Below are positions 1-9,000 of a DNA stretch of 64,000 bases, one piece after another. How positions within the stretch are numbered: position 1 is the first letter of the stretch; each line of letters starts with the position of its first letter. Source of the stretch: Alphaproteobacteria bacterium (GTDB lineage Bacteria > Myxococcota_A > UBA796 > GCA-2862545); NCBI GenBank assembly GCA_020632955.1, contig JACKEO010000009.1:1-64000 (forward strand), written 5' to 3'. The notes under the pieces are model-generated. The model did no database searches. It was not told the origin of the DNA and saw only the letters and a program-made list of their open reading frames with translations. A program made the translations under genes and the position numbers.

Positions 1-416
1 TCGGGCGATCCCGGAGGCACCTTCACCTCGTAGGAGAAGGCGCTCCGCGGCGCGTGGCGCTTCGCCCACGCGAGCTTCCGCGCGTACTGCTCCTCCGCCC
101 ACACCACCCAGGCCAGCACGATGCGCGCCTCCTCGAGCGTGCCGGCGGGGTCCCTGTCGAAGACGCCGGTGTCGCGCCCGTGCGCGCGCACGCTCGGGAA
201 GGCCTGGGCCTCCACGACCCGGAAGGCCGGGAGGTCCCGGAGGCGGCGGAGGAGGGCGAGCAGGTCACGTTCCTCGGTGGTGCCGAAGTGGGGGCCCGCC
301 TTTCCCTCGTCGCCCGGCAGATCAGGCGGGTCGGCGCGCGGTGGCGTGAGGCCGAACATCTCGTGCACGATCGAGGGCCCCGGCGGGAGCCCGAGCGTGG
401 TGAGCACCATGGACAT
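1..416 (-). CDS. Unknown protein, C-terminus cut by window edge
   Basis: I do not recognise this protein. The frame is open from ATG at 416 (a second in-frame ATG is at 410) to the left edge without a stop, about 138 residues. A G-rich stretch lies just upstream of 416 as a possible ribosome site. The protein begins MSMVLTTLGLPPGPSIVHEM and is soluble-looking, with charged helical stretches (TTEERDLLALLRRLRDLP, then EEARIVLAWVVWAEEQYARK). I see no signal peptide or membrane segment. It is divergent from the 536 gene, and the 119 bases between them would hold both promoters. The end of the gene lies outside the window. Confidence 0.5.
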   Translation of the reverse strand, partial: MSMVLTTLGLPPGPSIVHEMFGLTPPRADPPDLPGDEGKAGPHFGTTEERDLLALLRRLRDLPAFRVVEAQAFPSVRAHGRDTGVFDRDPAGTLEEARIVLAWVVWAEEQYARKLAWAKRHAPRSAFSYEVKVPPGSP

Positions 417-535
417 GGCGTGATCCCCCCTGCAGCCCGACAGCGTAGCGGGCAGGAGCGGGACGTGGCAACGCCACGCGGACCGCGTGGTCGACGCGCC
501 GCCGCCGCCGTGTGATCGACCCTCCGGAGGTGCCG

Positions 536-1237
536 ATGCTCCTGTCCCTGCTCCTCGCCACGGCGCACGCCGGGTCGTGCGACTTCGTGGGGCCCGCCGA
601 GGTGCGGTCCTGGGAAGCCCCCGCGGTGGTGGTGCTGGGCGAGCGCTTCGGCGAGACGGTCGACCTGAAGCGCGCGAAGGTGGTGATCGACACGCTGGCC
701 CGCACGGCGCCCGTGCGCGTGGCCCTCGAGCGCGTGCACCGCCGCTACCAGCCGATCCTCGACCGGCACGGTCGCGGCAGCGCGAACGACAGCGACCTGC
801 CCTACCTGATGAAGTGGGACGACGAGCAGGTGTGGCCGTGGAAGGCCTACGCCCCGCTGGTCACGCTCGGTCGCAGCGGCTTCGCGGTGATCGCCGTCGG
901 CGACGACCTGGGCCAGACGGCCACGGGGCCCCTCGCGCTGCCGCCCGGCTACCTGGATCTCTGGCGCCCCGCGATGGGCGGGCACCCGGTGCCCCTGGGG
1001 ATGGAGGCCCGGTTCGCGGCCTCCATGGCGGCCTACGAGCGCTCCCTCGCCGAGCGCGCGCTGCTGGGCTGGAAGGAGACGGGCTTCCTCGTGGTGGTCA
1101 CCGGCCGGGGCCACGTGGAGGGGGGCATGGGCGTGGGCTGGCAGGTGGAGCAGCTCACCGACGTGCCCGTGCACGCCCTGGTGCTCAAGGCGGGCGACGA
1201 CCCGCCCTGCCACCGCGGCGACCAGCTCTGGAAGTGA
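536..1237 (+). CDS. Secreted ChaN-like (Tiki superfamily) protein
   Basis: The product is 233 residues with a short signal peptide (MLLSLLLATAHAGS), so it is exported. The start is ATG 536, because GGAGG at 526-530 sits five bases upstream. The body resembles the ChaN/Tiki hydrolase-like fold. It has an early VVVLGERFGETVD strand (family: a GEtH-type motif), a VRVALERVH strand, and a late FLVVVTGRGHVEGGMG segment like the family's GxxH near the C-terminus. ChaN proteins have been linked to heme or iron uptake, and Tiki proteins are metalloproteases. Here the first motif reads GERF rather than GETH, so activity is doubtful. The gene overlaps the next lipoprotein gene by four bases (GTGA), so the two are probably translated together. 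Family assignment is tentative. Confidence 0.5.
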   Translation: MLLSLLLATAHAGSCDFVGPAEVRSWEAPAVVVLGERFGETVDLKRAKVVIDTLARTAPVRVALERVHRRYQPILDRHGRGSANDSDLPYLMKWDDEQVWPWKAYAPLVTLGRSGFAVIAVGDDLGQTATGPLALPPGYLDLWRPAMGGHPVPLGMEARFAASMAAYERSLAERALLGWKETGFLVVVTGRGHVEGGMGVGWQVEQLTDVPVHALVLKAGDDPPCHRGDQLWK

Positions 1238-1908
1238 TCTCCCTGCTGCCGATGCTCCTCGCCGGTTGCGGCGGGGGCCTGCTCCCCGATCTGCCGGCGG
1301 CGCCGGAGGCCCAGGCCACCGAGCTCGCTCGAGGGAGCGGGTGGGCGGTCACCGTGCCGTCCGGTGCGCAGGTCCGGGCCACGGGCGCCGAGCTCGCCGT
1401 GGACGCGCCCGACGGGTCCTCGTGGTTCGACGTGCGCTGGCTCGCGCCGCGCACCACCCACGTGCCCCTGGCCGACGTCACCCGCTGGGCCGAGGAGCGC
1501 TGCCGTCCGGTGCGCTGGGACCAGCCCGCGACGCCGGCACCGGGCGTGTGGACGGTGGGGGGCGGCTGCACCCTCGGCGGGCGGCGCCACTGGGTGCTCG
1601 CCGTGGTGGAGGAGCGTGATCCGCCCCTGCTGATCGGCATGATGGCCTCGCGGGATCGCGTCGCCTACGAGGACCTCTGGGTGCAGTGGTGGGCCACGGC
1701 GATGAGCCTGGCCGCCGGGGAGGCGCCGGCGGCCGTGCCGGACGCGCCCCACGTACGCGAGGCCCTGCGCGGCGCACGCCTGTCGGGCCCGGTGGGCGAC
1801 CTGCCCGTGGCCGGCGGTGGCGTGTTCTCGGGCCGCGCGAGCGAGGCGCTGGCCGAGGCCTGGGCCGCCCACCTCGCCCAGCCCGTGCCGCCCCGCTTCG
1901 ACCCCTGA
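1234..1908 (+). CDS. Lipoprotein of unknown function
   Basis: The product is 224 residues. GTG 1234 overlaps the stop of the upstream gene (GTGA), which suggests translational coupling. The N-terminus VISLLPMLLAGC is a compact type II signal peptide with lipobox LAGC, so the mature protein should be lipid-anchored. The rest looks like one small globular domain with several Trp and Cys residues (WFDVRWLAP, EERCRPVRWD, GGGCTLGGRRHW) and a short disordered C-terminus. I do not recognise a family. Its partner upstream is the ChaN-like secreted protein, so both probably act in the envelope. A strong hairpin follows the stop. Confidence 0.7.
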   Translation: MISLLPMLLAGCGGGLLPDLPAAPEAQATELARGSGWAVTVPSGAQVRATGAELAVDAPDGSSWFDVRWLAPRTTHVPLADVTRWAEERCRPVRWDQPATPAPGVWTVGGGCTLGGRRHWVLAVVEERDPPLLIGMMASRDRVAYEDLWVQWWATAMSLAAGEAPAAVPDAPHVREALRGARLSGPVGDLPVAGGGVFSGRASEALAEAWAAHLAQPVPPRFDP

Positions 1909-1916
1909 GCAGGGCC

Positions 1917-1945
1917 GCGCCCGGTCGGGGTGTCCGACCGGGCGC
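1917..1945. terminator. Hairpin between convergent genes
   Basis: A perfect 12-bp stem (GCGCCCGGTCGG at 1917-1928 pairing with 1934-1945) closes a 5-base loop. It lies between two convergent genes ending at 1908 and 1966. There is no T-run on either side, which is common for hairpins in G+C-rich genomes. It probably ends transcription from both sides. Confidence 0.7.
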
Positions 1946-1965
1946 GGCGTGGTCTCACGGGAGGG

Positions 1966-2763
1966 TCAGCGGCCGTTCCGGCCTCCGTACCCCCGGCCCG
2001 TGGGCCGCGCGGGGGGCGGCGTCCGACCCGGGACCGGTCCGCGGGCGACCGGCGGGGGTGCGGGGTACGGCGCGTGCACCCGCACCGCCGGGGGCGGACG
2101 CGGCGACGGCACGGGGTAGGCCACCCGACCGCTCCACGACGGGGTGGCGCGCGTCCAGCTGATCCCGAGGGTGCCGCCGGGGGCCACCACGGCGCCCAGC
2201 GTCATGCCGTCGTGGAAGACGGTGAGCTGGTCGTAGACCACGAAGCGGCCGGCCTGCACCCGCAGGGCGTGGCGCCCCGCGTCCACCACGAAGGAGGTGG
2301 TCTGGCCGGGCTCCACCCAGGCGATCACGCGGCCGTCGACGAGCACCTCCACCGGGCGGCGGGCCGTGTTCGTGAACTGCACCGGCGAGATCGGGTCCGG
2401 CGCGTACCAGCCGAAGGACCGCACGGTGCGGCTGCCGGGCGTGATGCGCACGGCGTCGGCCTGCACCACCCGCAGGCCGCGGCGGCCCTGGATGGACGCG
2501 GAGACCGAGAGGTCGCCGGCGGGGACCGACAGGTGCTGCACGGCCCCGGGAGGCAGCCAGAGGTCGGCGGGATCGGCGCCGTACCGACGGTCGAAGGACA
2601 GGCGCAGGGGCCGGTCGCCGTCGTTGCGGAGCACGAGCACGCCGGTGGCGAGCACGTGGCCGTAGCCCGGGTGGGCGTGGTGGGTGGGGCCGGGGCGGGC
2701 CTCGGCCGGGGTGGCGGCGAGCGACAGCACGCCGACGGTGAACAGGGCAGCCAGGGTTCGCAT
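1966..2763 (-). CDS. Secreted protein of unknown function
   Basis: The product is 265 residues. It starts with a clear signal peptide (MRTLAALFTVGVLSLAATPAEA) cleaved around residue 22, so it is exported. The middle looks beta-rich (VLATGVLVLRNDGDRPLRL, VEVLVDGRVIAWVEPGQTTS, HALRVQAGRFVVYD). PEGA-like phrases such as VEVLVDGR suggest a carbohydrate-binding-like surface domain. The last 50 residues are Pro/Arg-rich and probably disordered. It is convergent with the lipoprotein at 1234 and shares its hairpin. The AGGACCC before the ATG may serve as ribosome site. Function unknown. Confidence 0.65.
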   Translation of the reverse strand: MRTLAALFTVGVLSLAATPAEARPGPTHHAHPGYGHVLATGVLVLRNDGDRPLRLSFDRRYGADPADLWLPPGAVQHLSVPAGDLSVSASIQGRRGLRVVQADAVRITPGSRTVRSFGWYAPDPISPVQFTNTARRPVEVLVDGRVIAWVEPGQTTSFVVDAGRHALRVQAGRFVVYDQLTVFHDGMTLGAVVAPGGTLGISWTRATPSWSGRVAYPVPSPRPPPAVRVHAPYPAPPPVARGPVPGRTPPPARPTGRGYGGRNGR

Positions 2764-2833
2764 GGGTCCTCCGTCTCGTGAGAGACAGCCCTCTGACGGA
2801 GGACCGCGCCGGTCATTCGACCCCAGACGAGAA

Positions 2834-2863
2834 GAGCCCCCGGACGGCGACGTCCAGGGGCTC
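2834..2863 (-). terminator. Hairpin after thioredoxin-fold lipoprotein
   Basis: GAGCCCC at 2834-2840 pairs with GGGGCTC at 2857-2863. Inside it GGACG (2842-2846) pairs with CGTCC (2851-2855), with a 4-base loop and one mismatch. It sits 27 bases past the stop of the gene ending at 2890 and probably terminates it. Confidence 0.65.
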
Positions 2864-2889
2864 TCGGGATCCAGGGAGGACCGGGCGGA

Positions 2890-3612
2890 TCAGGTGCCCG
2901 TCCACTCCTTGATCATCTCGTCGGTGATCTGCGCCGGGTGGCCGCGCCACACGACCTTGCCGTCCTTGACGGTGGCCGCGGCGGGCACGCCCGAGACGCC
3001 GAAGAAGTCGGACATGTCGCCCGCCTCCTTCGCGATCGGGTAGCCGACCTTGTTCTCGGCGATGAAGGCCTTCACGTCCTCGGGCGTCTTGTCGCGCGTG
3101 AGCTTCGTGAGGCCGATGACCTGCAGGCCGTCGCCCTTGTACTTGTCGTAGGTCTCCTGGAGCTTCGGCACCTCGCGCTTGCAGTGCGGGCACCAGACCT
3201 CCCAGAACACCAGCAGGCTGGCCTTGCCGTCGGACAGCGAGGACTCGCCCTGGTACCACTCGTCCACCTTGAGGGCGGAGATCTCCTTGCCGACCACCGT
3301 GAGCTGGTCGAGGAGGCGCTGCGCCGGGGCGGCCAGGCGGGTGTCGCCGTACTTGCCGAGCAGCTCGGTGAGCTTGGCCTTGGCCTCGTCGTTCTTGCCG
3401 CCGCGGAAGGCCTCGTTGGCCTCGCGGTACATGGCCATGGCCTCCTCGTCCTTGCCGGACTTCTCGGCCCCGCCGCCACCGGCCTCGATCTTCTTCTCGA
3501 GCTCGGTGACCTTCGCCTCGAGATCCTCGACCTTCTTGGCGAGCATCGGGTCGCTGCAGCCGCTGAGAGCCACGGCCATGCCGAGCGCGGCCGCCTGCGT
3601 GATTCGGGTCAC
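2890..3612 (-). CDS. Thioredoxin-fold (TlpA/ResA-like) lipoprotein
   Basis: The product is 240 residues. The start is GTG 3612, because GAGGAGG lies five bases upstream; a longer frame exists but lacks a ribosome site. The N-terminus VTRITQAAALGMAVALSGC has a lipobox (LSGC). Residues about 25-50 form a heptad-like coiled coil (VEDLEAKVTELEKKIEA). The middle is a helical tetratricopeptide-like stretch. The C-terminal half is a TlpA-type thioredoxin domain with the redox pair in WCPHC and the family's strand LLVFWEVWCPHCKREVPKL. It should reduce or isomerise disulfides of exported proteins, held at the membrane by the lipid and perhaps trimerised by the coiled coil. It stands alone with its own terminator. 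A TATATG element lies upstream of the start. Confidence 0.85.
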   Translation of the reverse strand: MTRITQAAALGMAVALSGCSDPMLAKKVEDLEAKVTELEKKIEAGGGGAEKSGKDEEAMAMYREANEAFRGGKNDEAKAKLTELLGKYGDTRLAAPAQRLLDQLTVVGKEISALKVDEWYQGESSLSDGKASLLVFWEVWCPHCKREVPKLQETYDKYKGDGLQVIGLTKLTRDKTPEDVKAFIAENKVGYPIAKEAGDMSDFFGVSGVPAAATVKDGKVVWRGHPAQITDEMIKEWTGT

Positions 3613-3775
3613 GACAACCTCCTCAAAGGGGGACCGGGCATATACCGCCCTGAAAGTCGCGTGCAAGCGCGGTCGCGCCTCGGGCGGGTCCCGTTCCGTC
3701 TGGGGCGTCTCCGGTCGGCGTGTGGTGCCGCCCCCGCCGGTGGCAAGGTAGGACGCGCGGGAGCGGAGGTTGGCC

Positions 3776-4519
3776 GTGGGCTCGTGGCTGCGGATCGGGG
3801 TCGGGTTCGTCTACATGGCCGTGGCCACGGTGGTGCACGGCCTGCTGATGCTGCTGCTCCTGCCGTGGCGGGGCGTGCGCATCCGCAGCTGCAACCTGTG
3901 GGGCTGGGTGACCGGCCGCTTCTGCATGTGGCTGTCGGGCAGCTCGCTCGAGGTCCACGGCGCCGGGAACCTGTCGGGCGATCGGCCCGTGATCTACGTG
4001 TCGAACCACACGTCCATGCTCGACATCTTCCTGGGCATCTGGCTCGCGCCGCTCGGCACCGTGGGCGTCGCCAAGAAGGAGGTGGTCTACTACCCCTTCT
4101 TCGGCCAGCTCTACTGGCTGTCGGGCCACCTCCGTCTCGACCGCGGCCACCACGGGCGCGCCCTCGAGGCCATGCGCGAGCTCGTGCGCATCGTGGCCCG
4201 GTACCGCCTGTCGATCTGGATGTGGCCCGAGGGCACCCGCAGCCGCGACGGTCGCCTGCTGCCCTTCAAGAAGGGGATCTGGCACCTGGCCTGCGCCACC
4301 GGGCTGCCCGTGGTGCCCGTGGTGGTGAGCGGTGCGCACCAGGCGTGGGAGAAGGGGTCGATGCGGCTCCGGCCCACGCACGTCACGGTGGAGGTGCTCC
4401 CCGCGATCGACACCTCGGGCTGGGCGACGCGGGACGCCGACGAGGTGGTGCAGGAGCTGCACGACCTCTTCGAGGCGCGGCTCCCCCCGGCCCAGCGCTC
4501 CCTGCGCGCCGCGGCGTGA
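3776..4519 (+). CDS. plsC: 1-acyl-sn-glycerol-3-phosphate acyltransferase (PlsC family)
   Basis: The product is 247 residues and transfers an acyl chain to lysophosphatidic acid or a related lysophospholipid at the inner membrane. It begins with a hydrophobic segment (residues about 5-30) that anchors it. Motif I is NHTSMLD (NHx4D) with catalytic His78; motif III is EGTRS with Glu152; PVVPVVVSG is the later strand. Length matches the family. The start is GTG 3776 with GGAGG at 3765-3769; TTG 3770 overlaps the ribosome site and is unlikely. TAGG at 3749 is a possible -10. Genomes of this size often carry several PlsC paralogs, so this may not be the housekeeping copy. Confidence 0.9.
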   Translation: MGSWLRIGVGFVYMAVATVVHGLLMLLLLPWRGVRIRSCNLWGWVTGRFCMWLSGSSLEVHGAGNLSGDRPVIYVSNHTSMLDIFLGIWLAPLGTVGVAKKEVVYYPFFGQLYWLSGHLRLDRGHHGRALEAMRELVRIVARYRLSIWMWPEGTRSRDGRLLPFKKGIWHLACATGLPVVPVVVSGAHQAWEKGSMRLRPTHVTVEVLPAIDTSGWATRDADEVVQELHDLFEARLPPAQRSLRAAA

Positions 4520-4534
4520 GCGACGGCGCGGCGG

Positions 4535-5155
4535 CTACTTGCCCGCGCCCGTGCCCAGCACGACCGCGCCCACGAAGCTCGGCCGGCCGTCGATGATGCG
4601 CAGCTTCGGCTCCACGGCCACCCAGAAGCGCTTGGCCACCACCGAGAAGGCGCCCGAGTAGCCGATGCGGAAGGCCACGAAGGGGGCGGCGTCGAAGCTC
4701 ACGGTGGTCTTGCCGCGGTCCTGGGTGTCGACGTTGAGCGACAGCATCGGGCCGATCGACGCGCCCAGGTACAGCCCCTTGCCGACGATGGTGTCCCAGG
4801 CGGCGTAGGGCTCGAGCACGTTGGCCCACTCGACGCCCACCTGGCCCTCGATGCTCACGATGCCGCCGGCGCCCACGCGGTGGTTGCCGAAGTGCCGGCC
4901 CCAGCCCGCCCGGAAGCCGAAGCCCATCCAGGGCGCCGCGGCGTCGAACTGCTCGAGCATGCCGTACGAGACCTGCAGCCCCACGTCCCAGGAGAAGCGC
5001 GGCGGGATGGCGCGGAGCACCACGGGGGGAGGGGGGGCCTCCTCCACGGCGACGGTGGGGGCCTCGTCGGCCTGCGCCGCCCACGGCGCGACGAGACCGC
5101 CCAGCGCGAGCGCCGCGAGGCGGGCTCGGGGAGAACGTCGGTTGATCGTGGCCAT
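4535..5155 (-). CDS. Outer-membrane beta-barrel-like protein
   Basis: The product is 206 residues, from ATG 5155. It has a Sec signal peptide (basic start, then LAALALGGLVAPWAAQA) followed by an acidic/proline linker (EEAPPPPVV). The remainder alternates short amphipathic strands ending in aromatic residues (FSWDVGLQVSYGML, GFGFRAGWGRHF, APFVAFRIGYSG, RFWVAVEPKLRI). This fits an eight-stranded barrel or similar porin-like protein. I see no enzyme motif. It is convergent with plsC, only 15 bases away. TAGG at 5183-5186 on the minus strand is a plausible -10 element. Confidence 0.65.
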   Translation of the reverse strand: MATINRRSPRARLAALALGGLVAPWAAQADEAPTVAVEEAPPPPVVLRAIPPRFSWDVGLQVSYGMLEQFDAAAPWMGFGFRAGWGRHFGNHRVGAGGIVSIEGQVGVEWANVLEPYAAWDTIVGKGLYLGASIGPMLSLNVDTQDRGKTTVSFDAAPFVAFRIGYSGAFSVVAKRFWVAVEPKLRIIDGRPSFVGAVVLGTGAGK

Positions 5156-5302
5156 CAGGGTCGCTCCGCACACGGGGGCCGTCCTAGCGCAGCGGGACCG
5201 GCGGCGCCGCGTGCCCGTCACGCAGGCGTGGCGAAACGGCGCAGAAATCGTCTGCACCGTGAGGGCGCCGACACGATAGGTCCGACAGGTGGTGGTCGAC
5301 GC

Positions 5303-5926
5303 ATGCAGGTTCACATCGACGACGAGGAGCGTGAGGTCGACGAGGTCGTGCTCCCCGTGGGGGATCTGTCGCTGCGCACCATGCTCTGGCGGATGCTGAT
5401 CGGCGTCGTGCTGCTCTTCGTGGGCGCGCTGGCGCTCGCCGTGCTGCTGCAGGATCCGCTCACGGCCCTGTCGCTGGCCTTCGTCGAGCGCTTCGGCCTG
5501 CTCGGCGTGGGCGTCGGCGTCGTGATCACCGACACCTTCATGCTCACCCACGAGCCGCTGCTCTTCGCGGCCCATGCCGGAGGGCTCGACTTCTGGGCCA
5601 CCTTCGGCGTGGCGTCGGGTGCCTCCATGCTCGCGGGTCTCCTCGGCTGGGTGCTCGGCAACCGCCTGGGCCGCCTGGCGCTCGTGCAGCGGCTCTTCGA
5701 GCGCTACCGGCTGCGGGCCTTCCTGCAGCGCTACGGCTTCTGGGCGGTGGCCATCGCCGCGCTGACGCCCTTTCCGTACTCGGCCGCCACCTGGGCCAGC
5801 GGGGCCGCCGGTGTGTCGCTCCGCACCGTGGTGATCGGCAGCCTGTTCCGAGCGCCCAAGGTGCTCTTCTACTTCCTGCTCATCGTGGTGGGCTGGGACC
5901 TCGGCGCCGCGCTCGTCGCCCCGTAG
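5303..5926 (+). CDS. VTT-domain (DedA/YqaA-like) inner-membrane protein
   Basis: The product is 207 residues, from ATG 5303. After an acidic cytoplasmic start (HIDDEEREVDEV) there are about five hydrophobic segments, beginning MLIGVVLLFVGALALAVLL. The later RYGFWAVAIAALTPFPYSAATW stretch carries the Pro-rich re-entrant motif of the VTT/SNARE-associated family; the YqaA branch has the same PFPYS-like signature. Family members act as lipid scramblases or transport lipid carriers and affect membrane homeostasis. The ribosome site is weak. TAGG at 5277-5280 is the probable -10, giving a short leader. It is divergent from the outer-membrane-like gene at 5155. Confidence 0.75.
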   Translation: MQVHIDDEEREVDEVVLPVGDLSLRTMLWRMLIGVVLLFVGALALAVLLQDPLTALSLAFVERFGLLGVGVGVVITDTFMLTHEPLLFAAHAGGLDFWATFGVASGASMLAGLLGWVLGNRLGRLALVQRLFERYRLRAFLQRYGFWAVAIAALTPFPYSAATWASGAAGVSLRTVVIGSLFRAPKVLFYFLLIVVGWDLGAALVAP

Positions 5927-5996
5927 CGCGGCGCCTCCGGTGATCCGCTCCCCCCGGGACGTGACGGTCGGGTGGCGGTGGCCGTCGCTCCTACGG

Positions 5997-6002
5997 TAGG
6001 AC
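5997..6002 (+). promoter_or_regulatory. Probable -10 element (TAGGAC)
   Basis: TAGGAC starts 30 bases before the acylase ATG, with a GAGG ribosome site between. The same TAGG element recurs upstream of many genes here. No TTGACA-like -35 is visible. Confidence 0.4.
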
Positions 6003-6026
6003 TGGCGGGCCGCGCCCGAGGTGCCC

Positions 6027-9000
6027 ATGTCCCGCCACCTGATCCTGCTGTCCCTGCTCGTCGCCTGCTCGCCCGACGAGACGAAGGACGGCGACACCGA
6101 CTCCGACGTCGAGCCCAGCCCGCTGCTCGACGTGGCCGAGACCGAGTCGTGGACCCTCGAGGGCCTCGAGTCCGAGGGCTACGTCGTCTATACCGACATG
6201 GGCGTGCCGCACGCCTACGCGCGCACGCGCGCCGACCTCGGTCGCATCGTGGGCTTCACCCTCGCGCGGGACCGCTTCTTCTACATGGACGTGGCCAGCC
6301 GCCTCGCCCTCGGCGAGGTCTCGGCCCTGCTCGGCGGCGCGGCGCTCGACACCGACACCGAGCAGCGCCAGTACGGCGCCACCCACATCGCCGACTACAT
6401 GGTGGGCCTGCTCGACGCCGACCCCGAGATGGGGGCGTACTTCGACGGCGTCGCCGTGGGCGTGAACGCCTACATCGAGGCGGTGCGCGCCGGAGAGCTC
6501 GACGCGCCCTCCGAGTACGACCTGGCCGCCGCCCTGCTGGGCAAGTCCGAGGCCGTGGACCTGATGACCCCGTGGGACCGGCGCCGCGTCGTCGGAGGCC
6601 TGGTCACGGTGCTCTACCAGTCCGGCTTCGAGACCAAGGACATGGGCCGCGCGCGCGATGCGGCCCGCCTCACCGCCACCTTCGACGGCGCCCCGCTGCG
6701 CACCGAGCGCGAGGCTGGGCTCTACGGCGACGTCTGGGGTCGCGTCGAGCCCCCGAACCTGGTGGCGCAGGCGCCCGACTGGGCGGGTGCCGGGGGCGGC
6801 GGCAGCAGCCGGCGGTCCTTCCACGTGCCCGTGGAGCTCGACACCATCGAGCGGCTCTACGAGTCCACCCAGCGCATGGAGAAGCGGCTCGGCCACGAGT
6901 GGGTCAGCGGCTTCGGCTCCAACGCCTGGGCCGTCTCCGCGGGCAAGTCCGCGGACGGTCGCGCGATGGTGGCCACCGACGGCCACCTCGACCTGTCGGT
7001 GCCGCCGCTCTTCTACCAGATCGGCATCGACACGAAGCACCTGGGGGGGGGCGACATCCAGCAGGTGGGCATGATGACGCCCGCCGCGCCGCTGATCAGC
7101 ACCGGCACCAACGGCGACGTGGCCTTCGGCCAGACCCAGCTCATCGGCGACATCACCGACTGGTACGCCGAGCGCCTGGACCTCGACGCCAACGGCGCGC
7201 CCGTGGCGAGCCACTTCGGCGGCGACCGTCCGGCCCTGCTGGCCTTCACCGAGGTGGTGGACGTGGCCGTGGTGCCGCCGCCCATCGGCGACGGCAAGGG
7301 CGGTCCCTTCACCTTCACCCGCTACACCACCTTCGACGGGCGCTGGATCGCCTCCATCGAGGGCGACGAGGTGGCAGGCCCCGAGGCGGCCGGTCCGGGC
7401 CAGACGCCGATCTACCTGGGCACCGACTGGATCGCGCCGCGCGACGTGGACGGGGACGGCTTCGTCACCGCGATCAGCTTCGACTACGCGGGCTTCGACC
7501 TGTCGAACATGGCGCGCACGATGTCGCGCTACGCCGAGACCACCGATCTGGCGGCCTTCAAGGAGGCCACCGCGGATCTCGTGGCCTACTCGCTGAACCT
7601 CGTGGCCGCCGACCGCACCGGGTCCATCTTCTACACGGGCTTCCAGGCCGTGCCGTGCCGGGGCTACCTGAAGCGCAACCCCGACGGGTCCTGGGCCGAC
7701 GGTGCCGATCCGAACCTGCTGCTCAACGGCTGGGAGTACGGCGGCTTCACCATCCCCATCACCGACGACGGGCGGGTGGACTTCGGTCAGGGTGCCGATC
7801 CGTACAAGTGCGTGGTGCCCTACGAGGACTACCCCCACAGCCGCGACCCGGCGCAGGGCTTCGTGGTCAGCGCGAACAACGATCCGGGCGGCTTCACCTT
7901 CGACGGCAGCCTCACCGACGATCCCGTCTACATCGGGGGTCCCTGGATGGAGGCCTACCGCGCCGACGAGATCACCCGGGAGCTGACGGCGCGGGCGGCC
8001 GACGGCGGCATCTCCATGGACGACATGAAGGAGGTGCAGGGCAACCACACGAGCGTGCTCGGCCGGCAGCTCGTGCCCGAGCTGCTGCGTGCGATCGGCG
8101 AGGCCCGGGCCATCGCTGCGGGCGCGGCGCCCACCGCCGACACCACCGAGGCGCGCATCCTCGCGCTGTGGCAGGGCCGGCAGGCCACCTTCGAGGAGGT
8201 GGAGGACCGCCTCGAGGCCTGGCGCGACCGCGGCTTCCAGGCGGAGTCCGGCGTCGAGACCTTCTACGAGACGCCCACCGCCGACGAGAAGGCCGACGCC
8301 GTCGCCACGATGATCTTCAACGTGTGGATGAAGCGGTACACCGCGCACACCGTGGACGACGAGGGCTTCCCCGGCCTGGGCTGGCCCACGGGCGACACCG
8401 GGAAGTTCCGCGTGCTCACGCGCATGCTCACCCTGCGCGGGCCCGCGGCCAAGGACGAGCTCGCGAGCTGGTACGCCCCCTACGAGGAGTCGGTCTACTT
8501 CGACATCAAGTCCACGCCCGAGATCGAGTCCAGCGAGGAGGTGGCCCTGCTCGCGCTCGACGAGGCCCTCGACTACCTCGAGGGGCCCGCGGGCACGGGC
8601 AAGGAGGTCGGGCACGGCGGCTTCGGCACCGCCGACATGGACCAGTGGCTGTGGGGCATGCGGCACTGGGTGCGCATGGTGAGCCTGCTCGGGGGCTTCT
8701 TCGGCCTCGACGACGAGTTCTCCTTCATCACCGACCCCTTCAACATCACGCCGCGCCTGCTGCCGCTGGCCGACGGGCTGCCGTCCTCCGACCCCCGGTC
8801 GAAGCTCCCGGGCTTCCCGCGCCACGCCGACAACCTCTGCGTCGACGCCGCGAACTCCGGCTCGGGCTGGCCTCGGGGAGACGGCGAGATCCCGAAGTTC
8901 GACAGCGACTACGGCGCCGCCTGGCGCCTCGTCGTCGCGCTCGGGGGCGACCAGGGCTTCGAGGCGTACAACGTGATCCCCGGTGGACAGTCGGGCATCC

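Noticed and set aside
3770..3775. TTG 3770 as start of plsC
   Set aside because: It directly abuts the GGAGG, leaving no spacer; GTG 3776 has a six-base spacer.
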